Assembly: GCF_003149515.1 (NCBI RefSeq) | Contig: NZ_CP029145.1 | Coordinates: forward strand, 2,542,001-2,606,000 | Reading direction: 5' to 3' | Length of the DNA: 64,000 nt | From: Hymenobacter nivis | Lineage (GTDB): Bacteria > Bacteroidota > Bacteroidia > Cytophagales > Hymenobacteraceae | Shown: piece by piece, positions 43,414 through 52,049 of the stretch | Numbering within the stretch: position 1 is the first letter of the stretch | Layout of the letters: the number at the start of each line of letters is the position of its first letter | Translations under genes and position numbers: made by a program | Notes under the pieces: generated by a model | What the model was told of the DNA's origin: nothing | Databases searched by the model: none | What the model saw: only the letters and a program-made list of their open reading frames with translations

Positions 43414-44130
43414 CTAGCCGAGCATGGGCACTTCCATCAGCAGCAGTTCGGCGTTGCTATCGGCCGTGATGGCCAGCGCGTCCACCTCCCACAGGCCGAA
43501 GCCGTCGCGGCGGTGCAGGGCCTGGCCGTTGATGGTCACGTCGCCGGCCAGCACGAAAGCGTACACGCCGTTGCCGGGCTGCTTGAGCCGGTACTCGGTG
43601 GCGAAGCCCTGGTCGAGGGTGCCGAGGTGAAACCAGGCATTTTGGTGCAGCCACACGCCAGCATCGTCGGGGCTCGGCGATGCCACTTGCAGCAGGCGGT
43701 TGTGGCGCGCTTCGGGCGAAAAGGTTTGCTGGCCGTAGCGCGGGGCCACGTTTTCTGCGTTGGGTATCACCCAAATTTGCAGGAACTTGACCGCGTCGTA
43801 CAGGCTGTGGTTTTTCTCAGAGTGGGCCACGCCAGTGCCCGCGCTCATCACCTGCACGTCGTTTTGGCGAATCACGGTTTTGTTGCCCAGCGAATCCTGG
43901 TGCTCCAAATCGCCGGCGAGCGGGATGGAAATGATTTCCATGTTTTGGTGCGGGTGGCGGCCGAAACCCCTGCCCTCGGCCACGGTATCGTCGTTCAGCA
44001 CGCGCAGGGCCCCAAAGTGCATGCGGGCCGGGTCGTGGTAGTTGGCGAAGCTGAAGGTGTGAAACGAGTCGAGCCAACCGTGGTTGGCGTGGCCGCGGGT
44101 GGCGGCCAAATGCAGAACGGAGCGGGCCAT
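43414..44130 (-). CDS. Pirin family protein (copy 2)
   Basis: 238 aa. Same layout as its neighbour: WLDSFHTFSFANYHDPARMHFGALRVLNDD-like N-terminus (seen in TFSFANYHDPARMHFG), metal motif GFGRHPHQNMEIIS, VMSAGTGVAHSE and FLQIWVIPN. Related to but clearly distinct from copy 1 (roughly one third identical by eye). The region upstream, shared with the divergent EVE gene, holds two short perfect palindromes. Confidence 0.93.
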   Translation of the reverse strand: MARSVLHLAATRGHANHGWLDSFHTFSFANYHDPARMHFGALRVLNDDTVAEGRGFGRHPHQNMEIISIPLAGDLEHQDSLGNKTVIRQNDVQVMSAGTGVAHSEKNHSLYDAVKFLQIWVIPNAENVAPRYGQQTFSPEARHNRLLQVASPSPDDAGVWLHQNAWFHLGTLDQGFATEYRLKQPGNGVYAFVLAGDVTINGQALHRRDGFGLWEVDALAITADSNAELLLMEVPMLG

Positions 44131-44202
44131 ACGAAAAGAGCGGGATAATTTTGAAGCCAGAACCGAGGCGGCGGCACAGTGCCGGGCGCAATCGGTCTAA
44201 AA

Positions 44203-44230
44203 ATGTATATACATCAAATGTACGTACATT
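44203..44230. promoter_or_regulatory. Twin palindromes, possible operator
   Basis: ATGTATATACAT (44203-44214) and AATGTACGTACATT (44217-44230) are both perfect palindromes, centred 15 bp apart, and share ATGTAyrTACAT. They lie in the divergent spacer between the pirin and EVE genes, 35 bp before the EVE start. Confidence 0.55.
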
Positions 44231-44264
44231 GTTCCACTACAACTCTTTTTCTCTCCTACCTCGC

Positions 44265-44675
44265 ATGAACTACTGGCTTGTTAAATCCGAACCCGAAGCT
44301 TACTCCTGGGCCGACTTCCTCCGCGACGACGGCACGGCCTGGACCGGCGTGCGCAACTACCAGGCCCGCAACAACTTGAACCTGATGCAGCCCGGCGACC
44401 AGGTGCTCTTCTACCACAGCGTGAGCGAGAAGGCCGTGGTGGGCCTGGCCGAAGTGGCCGCCCCCGCCGCCCCCGATGCCACCGCCGAAGCCGGCTCGCC
44501 TTGGGTGGCGGTGGCCCTACGCCCGGTGGGGCCCCTGGCCCGGCCCGTGGCGCTGGCCGCCCTCAAGGCCGACGCGCGGCTGGCCGAGCTGGCCCTGCTG
44601 CGGCAGTCGCGCCTGTCGGTGCTGCCGGTGCGGCCCGACGAGTTCGACCTGATTATGGCCCTGGGCGCGGCGTGA
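44265..44675 (+). CDS. EVE domain protein
   Basis: 136 aa from ATG 44265. Family signature MNYWLVKSEPEAYSW at the start, WTGVRNYQARNNLNLM and GDQVLFYHSVSEKAVVGLAEV. EVE is a PUA-like fold that binds modified bases in nucleic acids; in bacteria it occurs alone or fused in defence systems. Here it is stand-alone, which is the common housekeeping form. Its C-terminus is Ala/Leu-rich. Confidence 0.92.
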   Translation: MNYWLVKSEPEAYSWADFLRDDGTAWTGVRNYQARNNLNLMQPGDQVLFYHSVSEKAVVGLAEVAAPAAPDATAEAGSPWVAVALRPVGPLARPVALAALKADARLAELALLRQSRLSVLPVRPDEFDLIMALGAA

Positions 44676-44732
44676 GGCGAGGCCCCGGCCGAACGACTTG
44701 CCCGCGGCCCGCGTTAGCCAGCGCGGTGCGGC

Positions 44733-44763
44733 TTGCGTACTAGCGGCGCAGGACGTACCTTTA
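44733..44763 (+). promoter_or_regulatory. Promoter for the 44818 gene
   Basis: TTG at 44733-44735, 20-bp spacer, TACCTTTA at 44756-44763 (one mismatch to TAnnTTTG). Confidence 0.55.
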
Positions 44764-44817
44764 AAATACTACCGTTTCCAGGGCCTATCCCCTGGGCGGC
44801 TAACTAGCGGAACGGGC

Positions 44818-46455
44818 ATGAAAACACTGTACCCCTTGCTGTTGGCAGCGTGCTTGCTGCTGGGCCCCGGCGGGCCCCTCCGCGCCCAGGACCGGGGTGG
44901 CGCGCCCCTGCCGCCGCCTCCCGGGGCCCCCACCCAAGCGGCCCGCATCGAGCTGGACCTGGACCCCAGCACCAGCGAGGCCCACGTGCAGGCCCTGCCG
45001 GCCGATAGCTCGGTAGTAGTGCTGCTGGGGCGGCCCAACCGGCCGGGGGGGCGCGAAACGCTGTTTGCGTTTCAGCAGTACGACCGCGACCTGCGCCTGC
45101 GCACCGAGCAAGCCGTGGAAGTGCCCGACGAGTTCAGCTTCGTGCGCATTTGCGCCGAGCCGCGCATCGTGTACGCGCTGTTTGGCTCGACGCGGGTACC
45201 CGGTCGGTTTTTGGTGGCGGCCTACGACGCCCGGGGCGGCCAGGCCCTCACGCAGGTGTTTGAGACGAAAACCGCCCGCGACGTGCTGGACCTCAAGGCG
45301 ATGGACGGGCACTTGTTTGCCACCGTGACGCTCAACGACGGCCAGCACCTCACGGCGCTGCTACTGGACGTGGCTACCGGCCGGCTGCAATTTCTGGCTT
45401 CCGTGTACGAGCAGCTGCCTACCCAGCTCAGCTTCGTGGCCGACGCCGCCACCGGCCGCGCCGAGTACGTGCTCACCCAAACCAACGGCCGCAAGAGCCG
45501 CCTCCAGCTCAAGCAGCTCACCGGCCGCGGGCAGCTCGTCAGCTCCGAGTACGTGCAGGCCGAGAGCGACCGCAGCCTCATCACGGCCCAGCTCAGCCCG
45601 CCCCAGGACACGAGCACGCGCCTGCTGACGGGCACCTACTCGCTGCGCGACCCCGGCTACGCCCAGGGCCTATTTGCCACCGACCTGAGCGCGGCGGCCG
45701 TGGGGCAGTCGGCGCTGCGGTTTTATGATTTCCGGCGGCTGAAGCACTTTTTCGACTACCTCAACCCCGCCCACCTGGCCCGCCTGGAGCGCCGCAACGA
45801 GCGCATCGACGCTAAGGCCCAGGAGCCCCAGCGCTGGCGCTACCGCCTGCTGCTGCACGAGCTGCTGCCCCAGGCCGACGGCGGCTACGTGCTGGTGGCC
45901 GAGGTATACGCCCCCCACTACCGCAGCAGCGCCTACACCGGCAGCCGCTACTACGGCTCGGGCTACGGTGGCTACGGCCGCAGCCTACCCGGCTACGCTG
46001 GCCTGCCCCTCGACCTGCCCCTGGGCATGAACAGCGCCTATGGCAACCCGCGCGACGCCGACGGCTACCAAACCAGCCACGTCGTGGTCTGCGGCTTCGA
46101 CCGCGCCGGGGCCCTGCTCTGGGATAATACCTACGTGCTGAACGACGTGCACCGCCGCGACCTGGAGGAAACTGTGCGCCTCCAGTCGCTACCCGACGGC
46201 CGCCTGGCCCTGGCCTATCTGCGCGATGACCAGCTGCACTACAAGCTGGTGGACCGCGACGCAACGGGCCCCAACGACCTGGCCGTGCCCCTGTTCACGC
46301 CCCCCACCGGCTCGCCCTACAAAATATTAGACTCGGAGCCCGACGAGCTGCTGCCCTGGTTTGGCACGCGCTTCGTGGCCAGCGGCTACCAGCGCGTGCG
46401 CCGCCCCGGGGCCCCCGACCGCGACGTGTTTTTCCTGAACGCGGTAGCTTTTTAA
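44818..46455 (+). CDS. Hypothetical secreted protein, 545 aa
   Basis: Start chosen at ATG 44818, downstream of a promoter; the open frame to 44698 lies before it. Signal peptide MKTLYPLLLAACLLLGPGGPLRAQ. The body is beta-strand-rich with regular WxxxY-like repeats (for example FAFQQYDRDLRLR, VVCGFDRAGALLWDNTYVLND), reminiscent of a propeller-type protein. Around residues 365-405 there is a Tyr/Gly/Ser-rich loop (SRYYGSGYGGYGRS). Family not recognised. Confidence 0.7.
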   Translation: MKTLYPLLLAACLLLGPGGPLRAQDRGGAPLPPPPGAPTQAARIELDLDPSTSEAHVQALPADSSVVVLLGRPNRPGGRETLFAFQQYDRDLRLRTEQAVEVPDEFSFVRICAEPRIVYALFGSTRVPGRFLVAAYDARGGQALTQVFETKTARDVLDLKAMDGHLFATVTLNDGQHLTALLLDVATGRLQFLASVYEQLPTQLSFVADAATGRAEYVLTQTNGRKSRLQLKQLTGRGQLVSSEYVQAESDRSLITAQLSPPQDTSTRLLTGTYSLRDPGYAQGLFATDLSAAAVGQSALRFYDFRRLKHFFDYLNPAHLARLERRNERIDAKAQEPQRWRYRLLLHELLPQADGGYVLVAEVYAPHYRSSAYTGSRYYGSGYGGYGRSLPGYAGLPLDLPLGMNSAYGNPRDADGYQTSHVVVCGFDRAGALLWDNTYVLNDVHRRDLEETVRLQSLPDGRLALAYLRDDQLHYKLVDRDATGPNDLAVPLFTPPTGSPYKILDSEPDELLPWFGTRFVASGYQRVRRPGAPDRDVFFLNAVAF

Positions 46456-46477
46456 GTAGTCGTTCAAAAATAAACAG

Positions 46478-46554
46478 GTTGTCAGTTGCTCGTTGTCAGC
46501 TGTCAGTCAACGATTTATTAACAAACTAACAACTGTCAACGAGTAACTGACAAC
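46478..46554. repeat. Inverted repeat of the GTTGTCAGTTG family
   Basis: Arms 46478-46499 and 46533-46554 pair at 20 of 22 positions, 23 bp after the preceding stop codon. Left arm begins GTTGTCAGTTGCTCG. Confidence 0.8.
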
Positions 46555-46636
46555 TTAGGGCCCGTGGCCCGGCTTGGCCCGGCGTTTGCGAGGCGGCGCG
46601 GGCGGCGGGCCGTCATTTCCCCGCCGCCTTTTCGTC

Positions 46637-47200
46637 ATGCTGAAGCGCGTTATCGCTCCGTTTTCCTCGTTTTTCCTGTTGGGTTTGCTGTTGCTGGCGG
46701 GTTGCCGCGCCGGCGGGCCCGGCGGGGCCCCGGCCCGCACGATGGCCGCTTTTTTCAACAAGTACGACGGCCAGCCCGGCTTCCACACCACCCAGTGGTC
46801 GGCCGATTTGCTCCAGCGCCTGGCCCTGGTGCGGGCCGCCAAGCTGCTCGGCGGCTCCGAGCTGACGGACGGCATCACGGGCATCCGGTCGGCGCGGTTC
46901 ATCAGCTTCGTGCCCACGGCGGCCGCGCAGGTGGCCCAGCAGGGCCTGCGTAGCGAGGCAGCCGGCGTGCTGCAAAGTGAAAAGTACACTGCCTTGAGCG
47001 CGGGGGCCCCGGCGGCCAGCAGCTACCAGGTATCCACCCGCGGCAGCGGCGACAAGGTATCGGAATTTGCCGCCGTGGGCCAGCTGCCCGACGCGGCCAA
47101 CTCCTTCGTGCTTGTCTCGGTGCAGGGCAATTTCACCCAAGCCCAGGTGCAGGCCCTCAGCAAGTACCTGCCGGCGCTGGTGCAGGCCACGGGGAAATAA
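46637..47200 (+). CDS. Lipoprotein, DUF4252-like
   Basis: 187 aa from ATG 46637. Lipobox LLAGC (Cys about 23). The body starts AAFFNKYDGQPGFHTTQWSADLLQRL and ends NSFVLVSVQGNFTQAQVQALSKYLP, a layout I associate with DUF4252, a Bacteroidota lipoprotein family without assigned function; the match is from memory. Sits alone between two long hairpins. Confidence 0.65.
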   Translation: MLKRVIAPFSSFFLLGLLLLAGCRAGGPGGAPARTMAAFFNKYDGQPGFHTTQWSADLLQRLALVRAAKLLGGSELTDGITGIRSARFISFVPTAAAQVAQQGLRSEAAGVLQSEKYTALSAGAPAASSYQVSTRGSGDKVSEFAAVGQLPDAANSFVLVSVQGNFTQAQVQALSKYLPALVQATGK

Positions 47201-47270
47201 GTTAAAAGTGAGAAGTTAAAAATGCTCGCCTGATGCTTCAGATAGGCATTTTTAACTCCTCACTTTTAAC
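47201..47270. repeat. 25-bp inverted repeat (GTTAAAAGTG family)
   Basis: Arms 47201-47225 and 47246-47270 pair at 24 of 25 positions. The outer part is nearly the same as the 20639-20695 repeat. Located between convergent genes, beginning immediately after a stop codon. Confidence 0.85.
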
Positions 47271-47282
47271 TTTTAACTCCTT

Positions 47283-48572
47283 CTACCGCTGCATGAGGCG
47301 CTCGATGTCGTCGGCTTCGAGCGGGATGCTGGCCATCAGGTTTTCGTTGCCGTCGGCGGTGAGGAGGTAGTCGTTTTCGAGGCGGATGCCTAGGTTTTCG
47401 GCGGGGATGTAGATGCCCGGCTCGATGGTGTACACCATGCCCGGCTCGAAGGTGCGGTACTTGGCGCCCACGTCGTGCACGTCGAGGCCCAGGTAGTGGC
47501 TGGTGCCGTGCATGAAGTACTTTTTGTAGAGCGGCTGGTCGGGGTTTTGGGCGGCCACGTCCTCGGCTTTCAGCAGGCCAAGCTTGATGAGCTCCTGCGC
47601 CATTTTTTCGCCCACGCTCTTGTGGTAGGCTTCGATTTCGTTGCCGGCGCGCAGCTGGGTTTCGGCGTAGCGCATCACGGCCAGCACCGATTCGTACACC
47701 TCGCGCTGGCGGGGGCTGAACTTGCCGCTGACGGGGATGCTGCGGCTGAGGTCGGCGGCGTAGTTGGCGTACTCGGCGCCGAAGTCCATCAGAATCACGT
47801 CGCCGGCCTGGCACTGCTCGTCGTTGGTGGTATAGTGCAGCACGGTGGCGTTTTTGCCGCTCCCGATGATGCTGCCGTAGGCGGGGCCCCGGCTGCGGTT
47901 GCGCAGGAACTCGTGCACGATTTCGGCCTCAATCTCGAACTCCCACACGCCCGGCTGCACGAAGCCCAGCACCCGCCGCAGCGCTTTTTCGGTGATGGCG
48001 CAGGCCGTGCGCATCGCCTCAATTTCCTGGGGCCCTTTAATGGCGCGCAGCCGGTGTAGCAGCGGCGCGGCGCGGCGGTAAGTGTGCAGCGGGTACTGCT
48101 GCTGGATGGCTTTGATGAAGCGGGCGTCGCGCGTTTCCACGTCCACCACGGCGCGGATGTGCTCGTTCGTGTTCAAATACACCTGCTCGGCCTCGTTCAT
48201 CAGGGCGGGCAGCACGGTTTTGAAGCTCTCCAGCCACATAACGGTGGGAATGCCCGAATTTTGGCGGGCTTGCTCCTTGGTCAGCTTGTGGCCTTCCCAC
48301 ACCAGAATCAGGTCGGAGGTTTCCTTCAAAAACAGGATTTCGCGGTGGCCTTCGAGCCGAGCGTTGGGCGAAATTACCAGGATACTTTCCTCCTGGTCGA
48401 TACCCGCCAGGTAGTACAAGTCGCTGCTCTGCCGGAAGCCCATCGAGCCGTCGGCGTTGGTGGGCATGATATCGTTGGACTGGAAAATGGCCAACGAATT
48501 GGCCGGCAGCAACTCGCGGAAGCGGCGGCGGTTTTCAACAAAAAGCTCGGGGGCCAGGGGGGCGTAGCGCAT
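47283..48572 (-). CDS. Aminopeptidase P family (Xaa-Pro) metallopeptidase
   Basis: 429 aa from ATG 48572. N-terminal creatinase/AMP_N domain (about 1-150, with DLYYLAGIDQEESILV) and C-terminal pita-bread domain with dinuclear metal ligands: Asp in ILMDFGAEYANYAADLSR, His in FMHGTSHYLGLDVHDVG, Glu in VYTIEPGIYI and Glu in GIRLENDYLLT. It removes the first residue from peptides with Pro at position 2. Length fits PepP. Upstream frame to 48710 is unlikely coding. Confidence 0.94.
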   Translation of the reverse strand: MRYAPLAPELFVENRRRFRELLPANSLAIFQSNDIMPTNADGSMGFRQSSDLYYLAGIDQEESILVISPNARLEGHREILFLKETSDLILVWEGHKLTKEQARQNSGIPTVMWLESFKTVLPALMNEAEQVYLNTNEHIRAVVDVETRDARFIKAIQQQYPLHTYRRAAPLLHRLRAIKGPQEIEAMRTACAITEKALRRVLGFVQPGVWEFEIEAEIVHEFLRNRSRGPAYGSIIGSGKNATVLHYTTNDEQCQAGDVILMDFGAEYANYAADLSRSIPVSGKFSPRQREVYESVLAVMRYAETQLRAGNEIEAYHKSVGEKMAQELIKLGLLKAEDVAAQNPDQPLYKKYFMHGTSHYLGLDVHDVGAKYRTFEPGMVYTIEPGIYIPAENLGIRLENDYLLTADGNENLMASIPLEADDIERLMQR

Positions 48573-48730
48573 AGTGGAAGTGGGGTGGGTTAGGGGCCGC
48601 AAGTTAGCGGCGCGGCGGGTGCCGGGGCCCAGGCGGGCGGCCCGGGGGCCCCGGCACTCGGCGTTCCGGCAGTGGGCAGTAAGTTGCCGCCGCAAATAGC
48701 CCCTTCCCAAACCGCCGTTTACCGCTCCTC

Positions 48731-48928
48731 ATGAAAAAATTCGCCCTGCCGCTGGTGCTGGCTTCGTCGTTCGTGCTGCTCGGTTTGCGCACGTTCCTTC
48801 ACGCCCTGGCCACGGACCAGCCGTGGCGCATGGCCACGGCGGCGGCGGGTTTTGCCATTGCAGCCGGGCTACTGGTGGCGCTGGGGCTGGCCACGATGAA
48901 GCATTTCACCGCTAGCAAGGCAGATTAA
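48731..48928 (+). CDS. Hypothetical small membrane protein, 65 aa
   Basis: Two hydrophobic helices (about 5-27 and 36-56) separated by HALATDQPWRMAT, with a Lys-rich N-terminus and a short C-terminal ASKAD. No family. Divergent from the Xaa-Pro peptidase gene. Confidence 0.6.
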   Translation: MKKFALPLVLASSFVLLGLRTFLHALATDQPWRMATAAAGFAIAAGLLVALGLATMKHFTASKAD

Positions 48929-48959
48929 ATCTTTATAAACCAGACATTTGATATAATTC

Positions 48960-49199
48960 GTGAAAACTTTCTTGTTCTACGTGCTCATCATAGCACCGAT
49001 ACCCCTCCACATGCTTTTTAGCAGAGGAACAATGAGCCCAAACATTTCCTTGGCGTTGGTTTTCCTTTACGTTTTCGTGTACCATCCCACCCTCGTAGGC
49101 CTGCGGCTGCTGGATAAGCACGTTATCACCAAGGCTGATTTTGCCAAAACGTACATTCCGTTCTGGAACCAACGCTATTTTTCGCAAGCCTTCTTTTAG
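48960..49199 (+). CDS. Hypothetical small membrane protein, 79 aa
   Basis: GTG start at 48960. N-terminal hydrophobic segment (KTFLFYVLIIAPIPLHMLF), a second one (ISLALVFLYVFVYHPTLVGL) and a polar end KTYIPFWNQRYFSQAFF. The codons are AT-richer than those nearby. A strong hairpin follows the stop, supporting a real unit. Confidence 0.55.
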   Translation: MKTFLFYVLIIAPIPLHMLFSRGTMSPNISLALVFLYVFVYHPTLVGLRLLDKHVITKADFAKTYIPFWNQRYFSQAFF

Positions 49200-49216
49200 A
49201 AACATCAGGGGCCCCA

Positions 49217-49266
49217 GCAACGCAACAGGGCGCTTCTCCAGCCGGAGGGGCGCCCTATTGCGTTGC
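49217..49266. terminator. Hairpin after the 79-aa gene
   Basis: 17-bp arms 49217-49233 and 49250-49266 pair at 16 positions around a 16-nt loop. There is no T-run, so its role as terminator is only likely. Confidence 0.6.
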
Positions 49267-49305
49267 GCAGATCGTCTTGTTCCTGAATTAGAAAAAACGC
49301 AGCAC

Positions 49306-49393
49306 GTCATGCAGCGCGTAGCGAAGCATTTTTCCGGCGCCAGCAACCATGATTGATGCCGCGGTAGAGATGCTTCGCTGCGCGCTGCATGAC
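49306..49393. repeat. 24-bp inverted repeat, GTCATGC...GAAGCAT family
   Basis: Arms 49306-49329 (begins GTCATGCAGCGCG) and 49370-49393 pair at 23 of 24 positions. Confidence 0.85.
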
Positions 49394-49556
49394 ATTCTTT
49401 TTTACACACTTTTTATTTGGGGGACAACTCTAATACCCTCCTACCCTTCCTACCTCTTACAGGGCGGGCCAGTTGATGGGCACTTGGGCGACGGGCTGCA
49501 CGCAGTTGTCGAGCGTGTTGAGGGGCACGAAGCCAATAAGCTCTACCCGGGCGGCT

Positions 49557-49586
49557 TTGCTATAGCCGGGCGCGCCCGTAGTTTTG
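49557..49586 (+). promoter_or_regulatory. Promoter for the second GT9 gene
   Basis: TTG 49557-49559, 19-bp spacer, TAGTTTTG 49579-49586; leader about 12 nt before ATG 49604. A full match to the Bacteroidota consensus. Confidence 0.7.
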
Positions 49587-49603
49587 GGGCCCCGCCCGCC
49601 GCC

Positions 49604-50656
49604 ATGTCCCAGCCCAACCCGCCCATCCTGCTCATTCAAACGGCGTTCATCGGCGACGTAATTCTGGCCACCGCCCTGGTGGAGTACCTAGCCCAGCACG
49701 AGCCCGCTACGCCCGTGGACGTGCTGGTGCGGCGCGGCAACGAGGCCTTGCTCCAGGGCCACCCGCACATCCGGCAGGTGCTCATCTGGGACAAGAAGTA
49801 CCGCAAGTATGCCAACCTCTGGCAGTTGGTGCAGCAGGTGAGGGCCGGCGGCTACGGGCGCGTCGTCACGCTGCAGCGCTTTGCCAGCACGGGGTTCCTC
49901 ACGGCGTTTTCGGGGGCCCCCGAGCGGGTGGGGTTTGCCGAGAATCCTTTTAGCCGGTGGTTCACGCGGCGCGTGCCCCACATCATCGGCAACGGCACGC
50001 ACGAGGTGCAGCGCAACCTGGCCCTGGTGGCCCCCTCGCGCAGCACCAACCCGCGGCACCAGCGCCGGGGCCCCCGCCCGGCAGACCTGCCGCGCCTGGC
50101 CCCGCGCCTCTACCCCACCCCGGCCGACGAGGCGGCTGCCGCGCCCTACGCCGCCCCGGGGCCCTACATCTGCCTGGCGCCCACATCGGTGTGGTTCACC
50201 AAGCAGTACCCCGAAAGCAAGTGGCTGGAGCTGCTGGCCGCCCTGCCACCCGGCCTGCGCGTGTACCTGCTGGGGGGCCCGCCCGACGTACTGGCCTGCG
50301 ACCGCCTGGCCGTGAACAGCGGCCGCCCGAACGTCGTCAGCCTGGCCGGGCAGCTGGGCCTGCTGGCCTCGGCCGCCCTCATGCGCGGGGCCCGAATGAA
50401 CTACGTGAACGACTCGGCCCCGCTGCACCTGTGCTCGGCGGTGGGGGCCCCGGTGGTAGCGGTATTTTGCAGCACCGTGCCGGATTTCGGGTTTGGGCCC
50501 CTGGGGCCGGCCGCGGCGGTGGTAGAAACCGAGGAGCGGCTCGACTGCCGGCCCTGCGGCCTGCACGGGCACGCGGCCTGCCCGCTGGGTCATTTCCGCT
50601 GCGCCTACGGCATCGAGGTGGAGCAACTGCTTGAAACAATGAACAGTGGGCAGTGA
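49604..50656 (+). CDS. Glycosyltransferase family 9 (heptosyltransferase-like), second copy
   Basis: 350 aa from ATG 49604, set by the promoter just upstream. N-terminal ILLIQTAFIGDVILATALVEYL, donor-site part YICLAPTSVWFTKQYPESKW, VYLLGGPPD, MNYVNDSAPLHLCSAVGAPVVAVFCST and a C-terminal Cys set (LDCRPCGLHGHAACPLGHFRC) like that of the first GT9 copy at 33823-34884. It probably builds LPS core. The two copies are distant in sequence, so they likely act on different acceptors. Confidence 0.92.
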   Translation: MSQPNPPILLIQTAFIGDVILATALVEYLAQHEPATPVDVLVRRGNEALLQGHPHIRQVLIWDKKYRKYANLWQLVQQVRAGGYGRVVTLQRFASTGFLTAFSGAPERVGFAENPFSRWFTRRVPHIIGNGTHEVQRNLALVAPSRSTNPRHQRRGPRPADLPRLAPRLYPTPADEAAAAPYAAPGPYICLAPTSVWFTKQYPESKWLELLAALPPGLRVYLLGGPPDVLACDRLAVNSGRPNVVSLAGQLGLLASAALMRGARMNYVNDSAPLHLCSAVGAPVVAVFCSTVPDFGFGPLGPAAAVVETEERLDCRPCGLHGHAACPLGHFRCAYGIEVEQLLETMNSGQ

Positions 50657-50793
50657 ACAGTTATCGACGGTCAATGCGTTAGTCTACTCTCAAATCGTTT
50701 CTGCCGGTCCTGGAGAATTTCGGGGGCCGTTTAGTCGAAAGCTCCAGAAAATTCCTCCATCAAGGCTTGTTAACTGTTCACTGCTAACTGCCC
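50648..50793. repeat. Inverted repeat GGGCAGTGAACAGTTA flanking the GT9-M16 spacer
   Basis: GGGCAGTGAACAGTTA (50648-50663) pairs with TAACTGTTCACTGC...CCC (50771-50793, with a 6-nt interruption). The left arm overlaps the last codons of the GT9 gene and the right arm ends 9 bp before the M16 start. It resembles the GTTAAAAGTG and GTTGTCAG repeats in layout. Confidence 0.6.
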
Positions 50794-50801
50794 TTCCTTC
50801 T

Positions 50802-52040
50802 ATGATTGATTACGATATCCACGAGTACCCCAACGGCATCCGGCTGCTGCACAAGCAGGTACTGCACACCAAAATCGCGCACTGCGGCTTTTTGCTCGAC
50901 GTGGGCTCGCGCGATGAGGGGCCCCACCAGCAGGGCCTGGCCCACTTTTGGGAGCACATGGCCTTCAAGGGCACCCACAAGCGCAAGTCGTTCCACATCC
51001 TCAACCGCCTCGAAACCGTGGGCGGCGAGCTAAACGCTTACACCACCAAGGAAAAAATCTGCTTCTACGCCACACTCCTCAGCACGCACTTCGAGCGGGC
51101 CTTCGAGCTGCTGACCGACCTCACCTTCAACTCCACTTTCCCCGGCCGCGAGCTGGAGAAGGAGCGCGGCGTGATTCTGGAGGAGATGAGCATGTACCAG
51201 GACGCGCCCGAGGACGCCATCATCGACGATTTCGACACGGTGGTGTTTGGCGAGCATCCGCTGGGCGTCAACATTTTGGGCACCCGCGAGAGCGTAAGCA
51301 GCTTCTCGTCCAATGATTTTCACGCCTTCTATAGCGAGAACGTGCGCACCGACCGGCTGGTGTTCAGCTCCGTCAGCAACCTGCCGTTTAAGGAAGTGAA
51401 GCGGCTGGCCGACAAGTTTCTGGCGCCGCTGCCGGCCCGGCTGGGGCCCCGGGCGCGCCGCGGCGTGGGAACCTACGCCCGCAAAATGCAGCTCGAAAGC
51501 CGGCCCATCTCGCAGGCCCACTGCTTGGTGGGGGGCACCGCCTACCCGCTGGCCGACGCCCGCCGCATCCCGTTTTTCATGCTGAACAACATCCTTGGGG
51601 GCCCCGGCATGAACTCGCGCCTCAACCTGGCCGTGCGCGAGAAATACGGCCTGGTGTACACCATCGACAGCACGTACTCGCCCTACACCGACACGGGGTT
51701 GTTCGGCATTTACTTCGGCACCGAGGGCAAGCAGGTGAAGCGCACTCTGGGCCTGGTGCAGAAGGAGCTGAAACTGCTGCGCGACAAAGCCCTGACCACC
51801 ACGCAGCTGCACGTGGCCAAAAACCAGCTCATGGGCCAGCTCGCCATGAGCGAGGAAAGCAACTCGGGCCTGATGCAGCTGCTCGGCAAGAGCACCCTCG
51901 ACCTGGGCCGCGTGGAGCCGCTGAGCGAAATCTTCGGCCAAATTGAGCACGTGACGGCCGCCCTCCTGCGCGATATGGCCAACGAGCTCCTCACCGAGGA
52001 GCACCTGAGCGTATTGCAATACCTGCCGGAAGAAAAGTAG
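50802..52040 (+). CDS. M16 family zinc metallopeptidase
   Basis: 412 aa from ATG 50802. Inverted zinc motif HFWEH (about 48-52, context GLAHFWEHMAFKGT) and the distal Glu in GVILEEMSMYQD about 77 residues on are all present, so this is the catalytic half type rather than the inactive partner. The second half includes PFFMLNNILGGPGMNSRLNLAVREKYGLVYTI, seen as GGPGMNSRLN and REKYGLVYTI. It likely degrades peptides in the cytoplasm or periplasm; no signal peptide is visible. Confidence 0.94.
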   Translation: MIDYDIHEYPNGIRLLHKQVLHTKIAHCGFLLDVGSRDEGPHQQGLAHFWEHMAFKGTHKRKSFHILNRLETVGGELNAYTTKEKICFYATLLSTHFERAFELLTDLTFNSTFPGRELEKERGVILEEMSMYQDAPEDAIIDDFDTVVFGEHPLGVNILGTRESVSSFSSNDFHAFYSENVRTDRLVFSSVSNLPFKEVKRLADKFLAPLPARLGPRARRGVGTYARKMQLESRPISQAHCLVGGTAYPLADARRIPFFMLNNILGGPGMNSRLNLAVREKYGLVYTIDSTYSPYTDTGLFGIYFGTEGKQVKRTLGLVQKELKLLRDKALTTTQLHVAKNQLMGQLAMSEESNSGLMQLLGKSTLDLGRVEPLSEIFGQIEHVTAALLRDMANELLTEEHLSVLQYLPEEK

Positions 52041-52049
52041 CGCGGCGCG

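Larger units (their letters stand above)
49200..49603. other. Long spacer with repeats and a possible gene remnant
   Basis: Beside the two hairpins and the promoter at 49557 this spacer holds, on the minus strand at about 49457-49575, a run of codons that reads like a real protein C-terminus (ARVELIGFVPLNTLDNC then VQPVAQVPINWPAL and stop). Its upstream part is lost in the GT9 gene, so it may be a decayed gene end. I could not assign a family. Confidence 0.3.

Noticed and set aside
44265-44675. EVE protein as part of a defence island with the SRA genes
   Set aside because: The SRA pair is 8 kb away with housekeeping genes between, and stand-alone EVE proteins are common outside defence loci.
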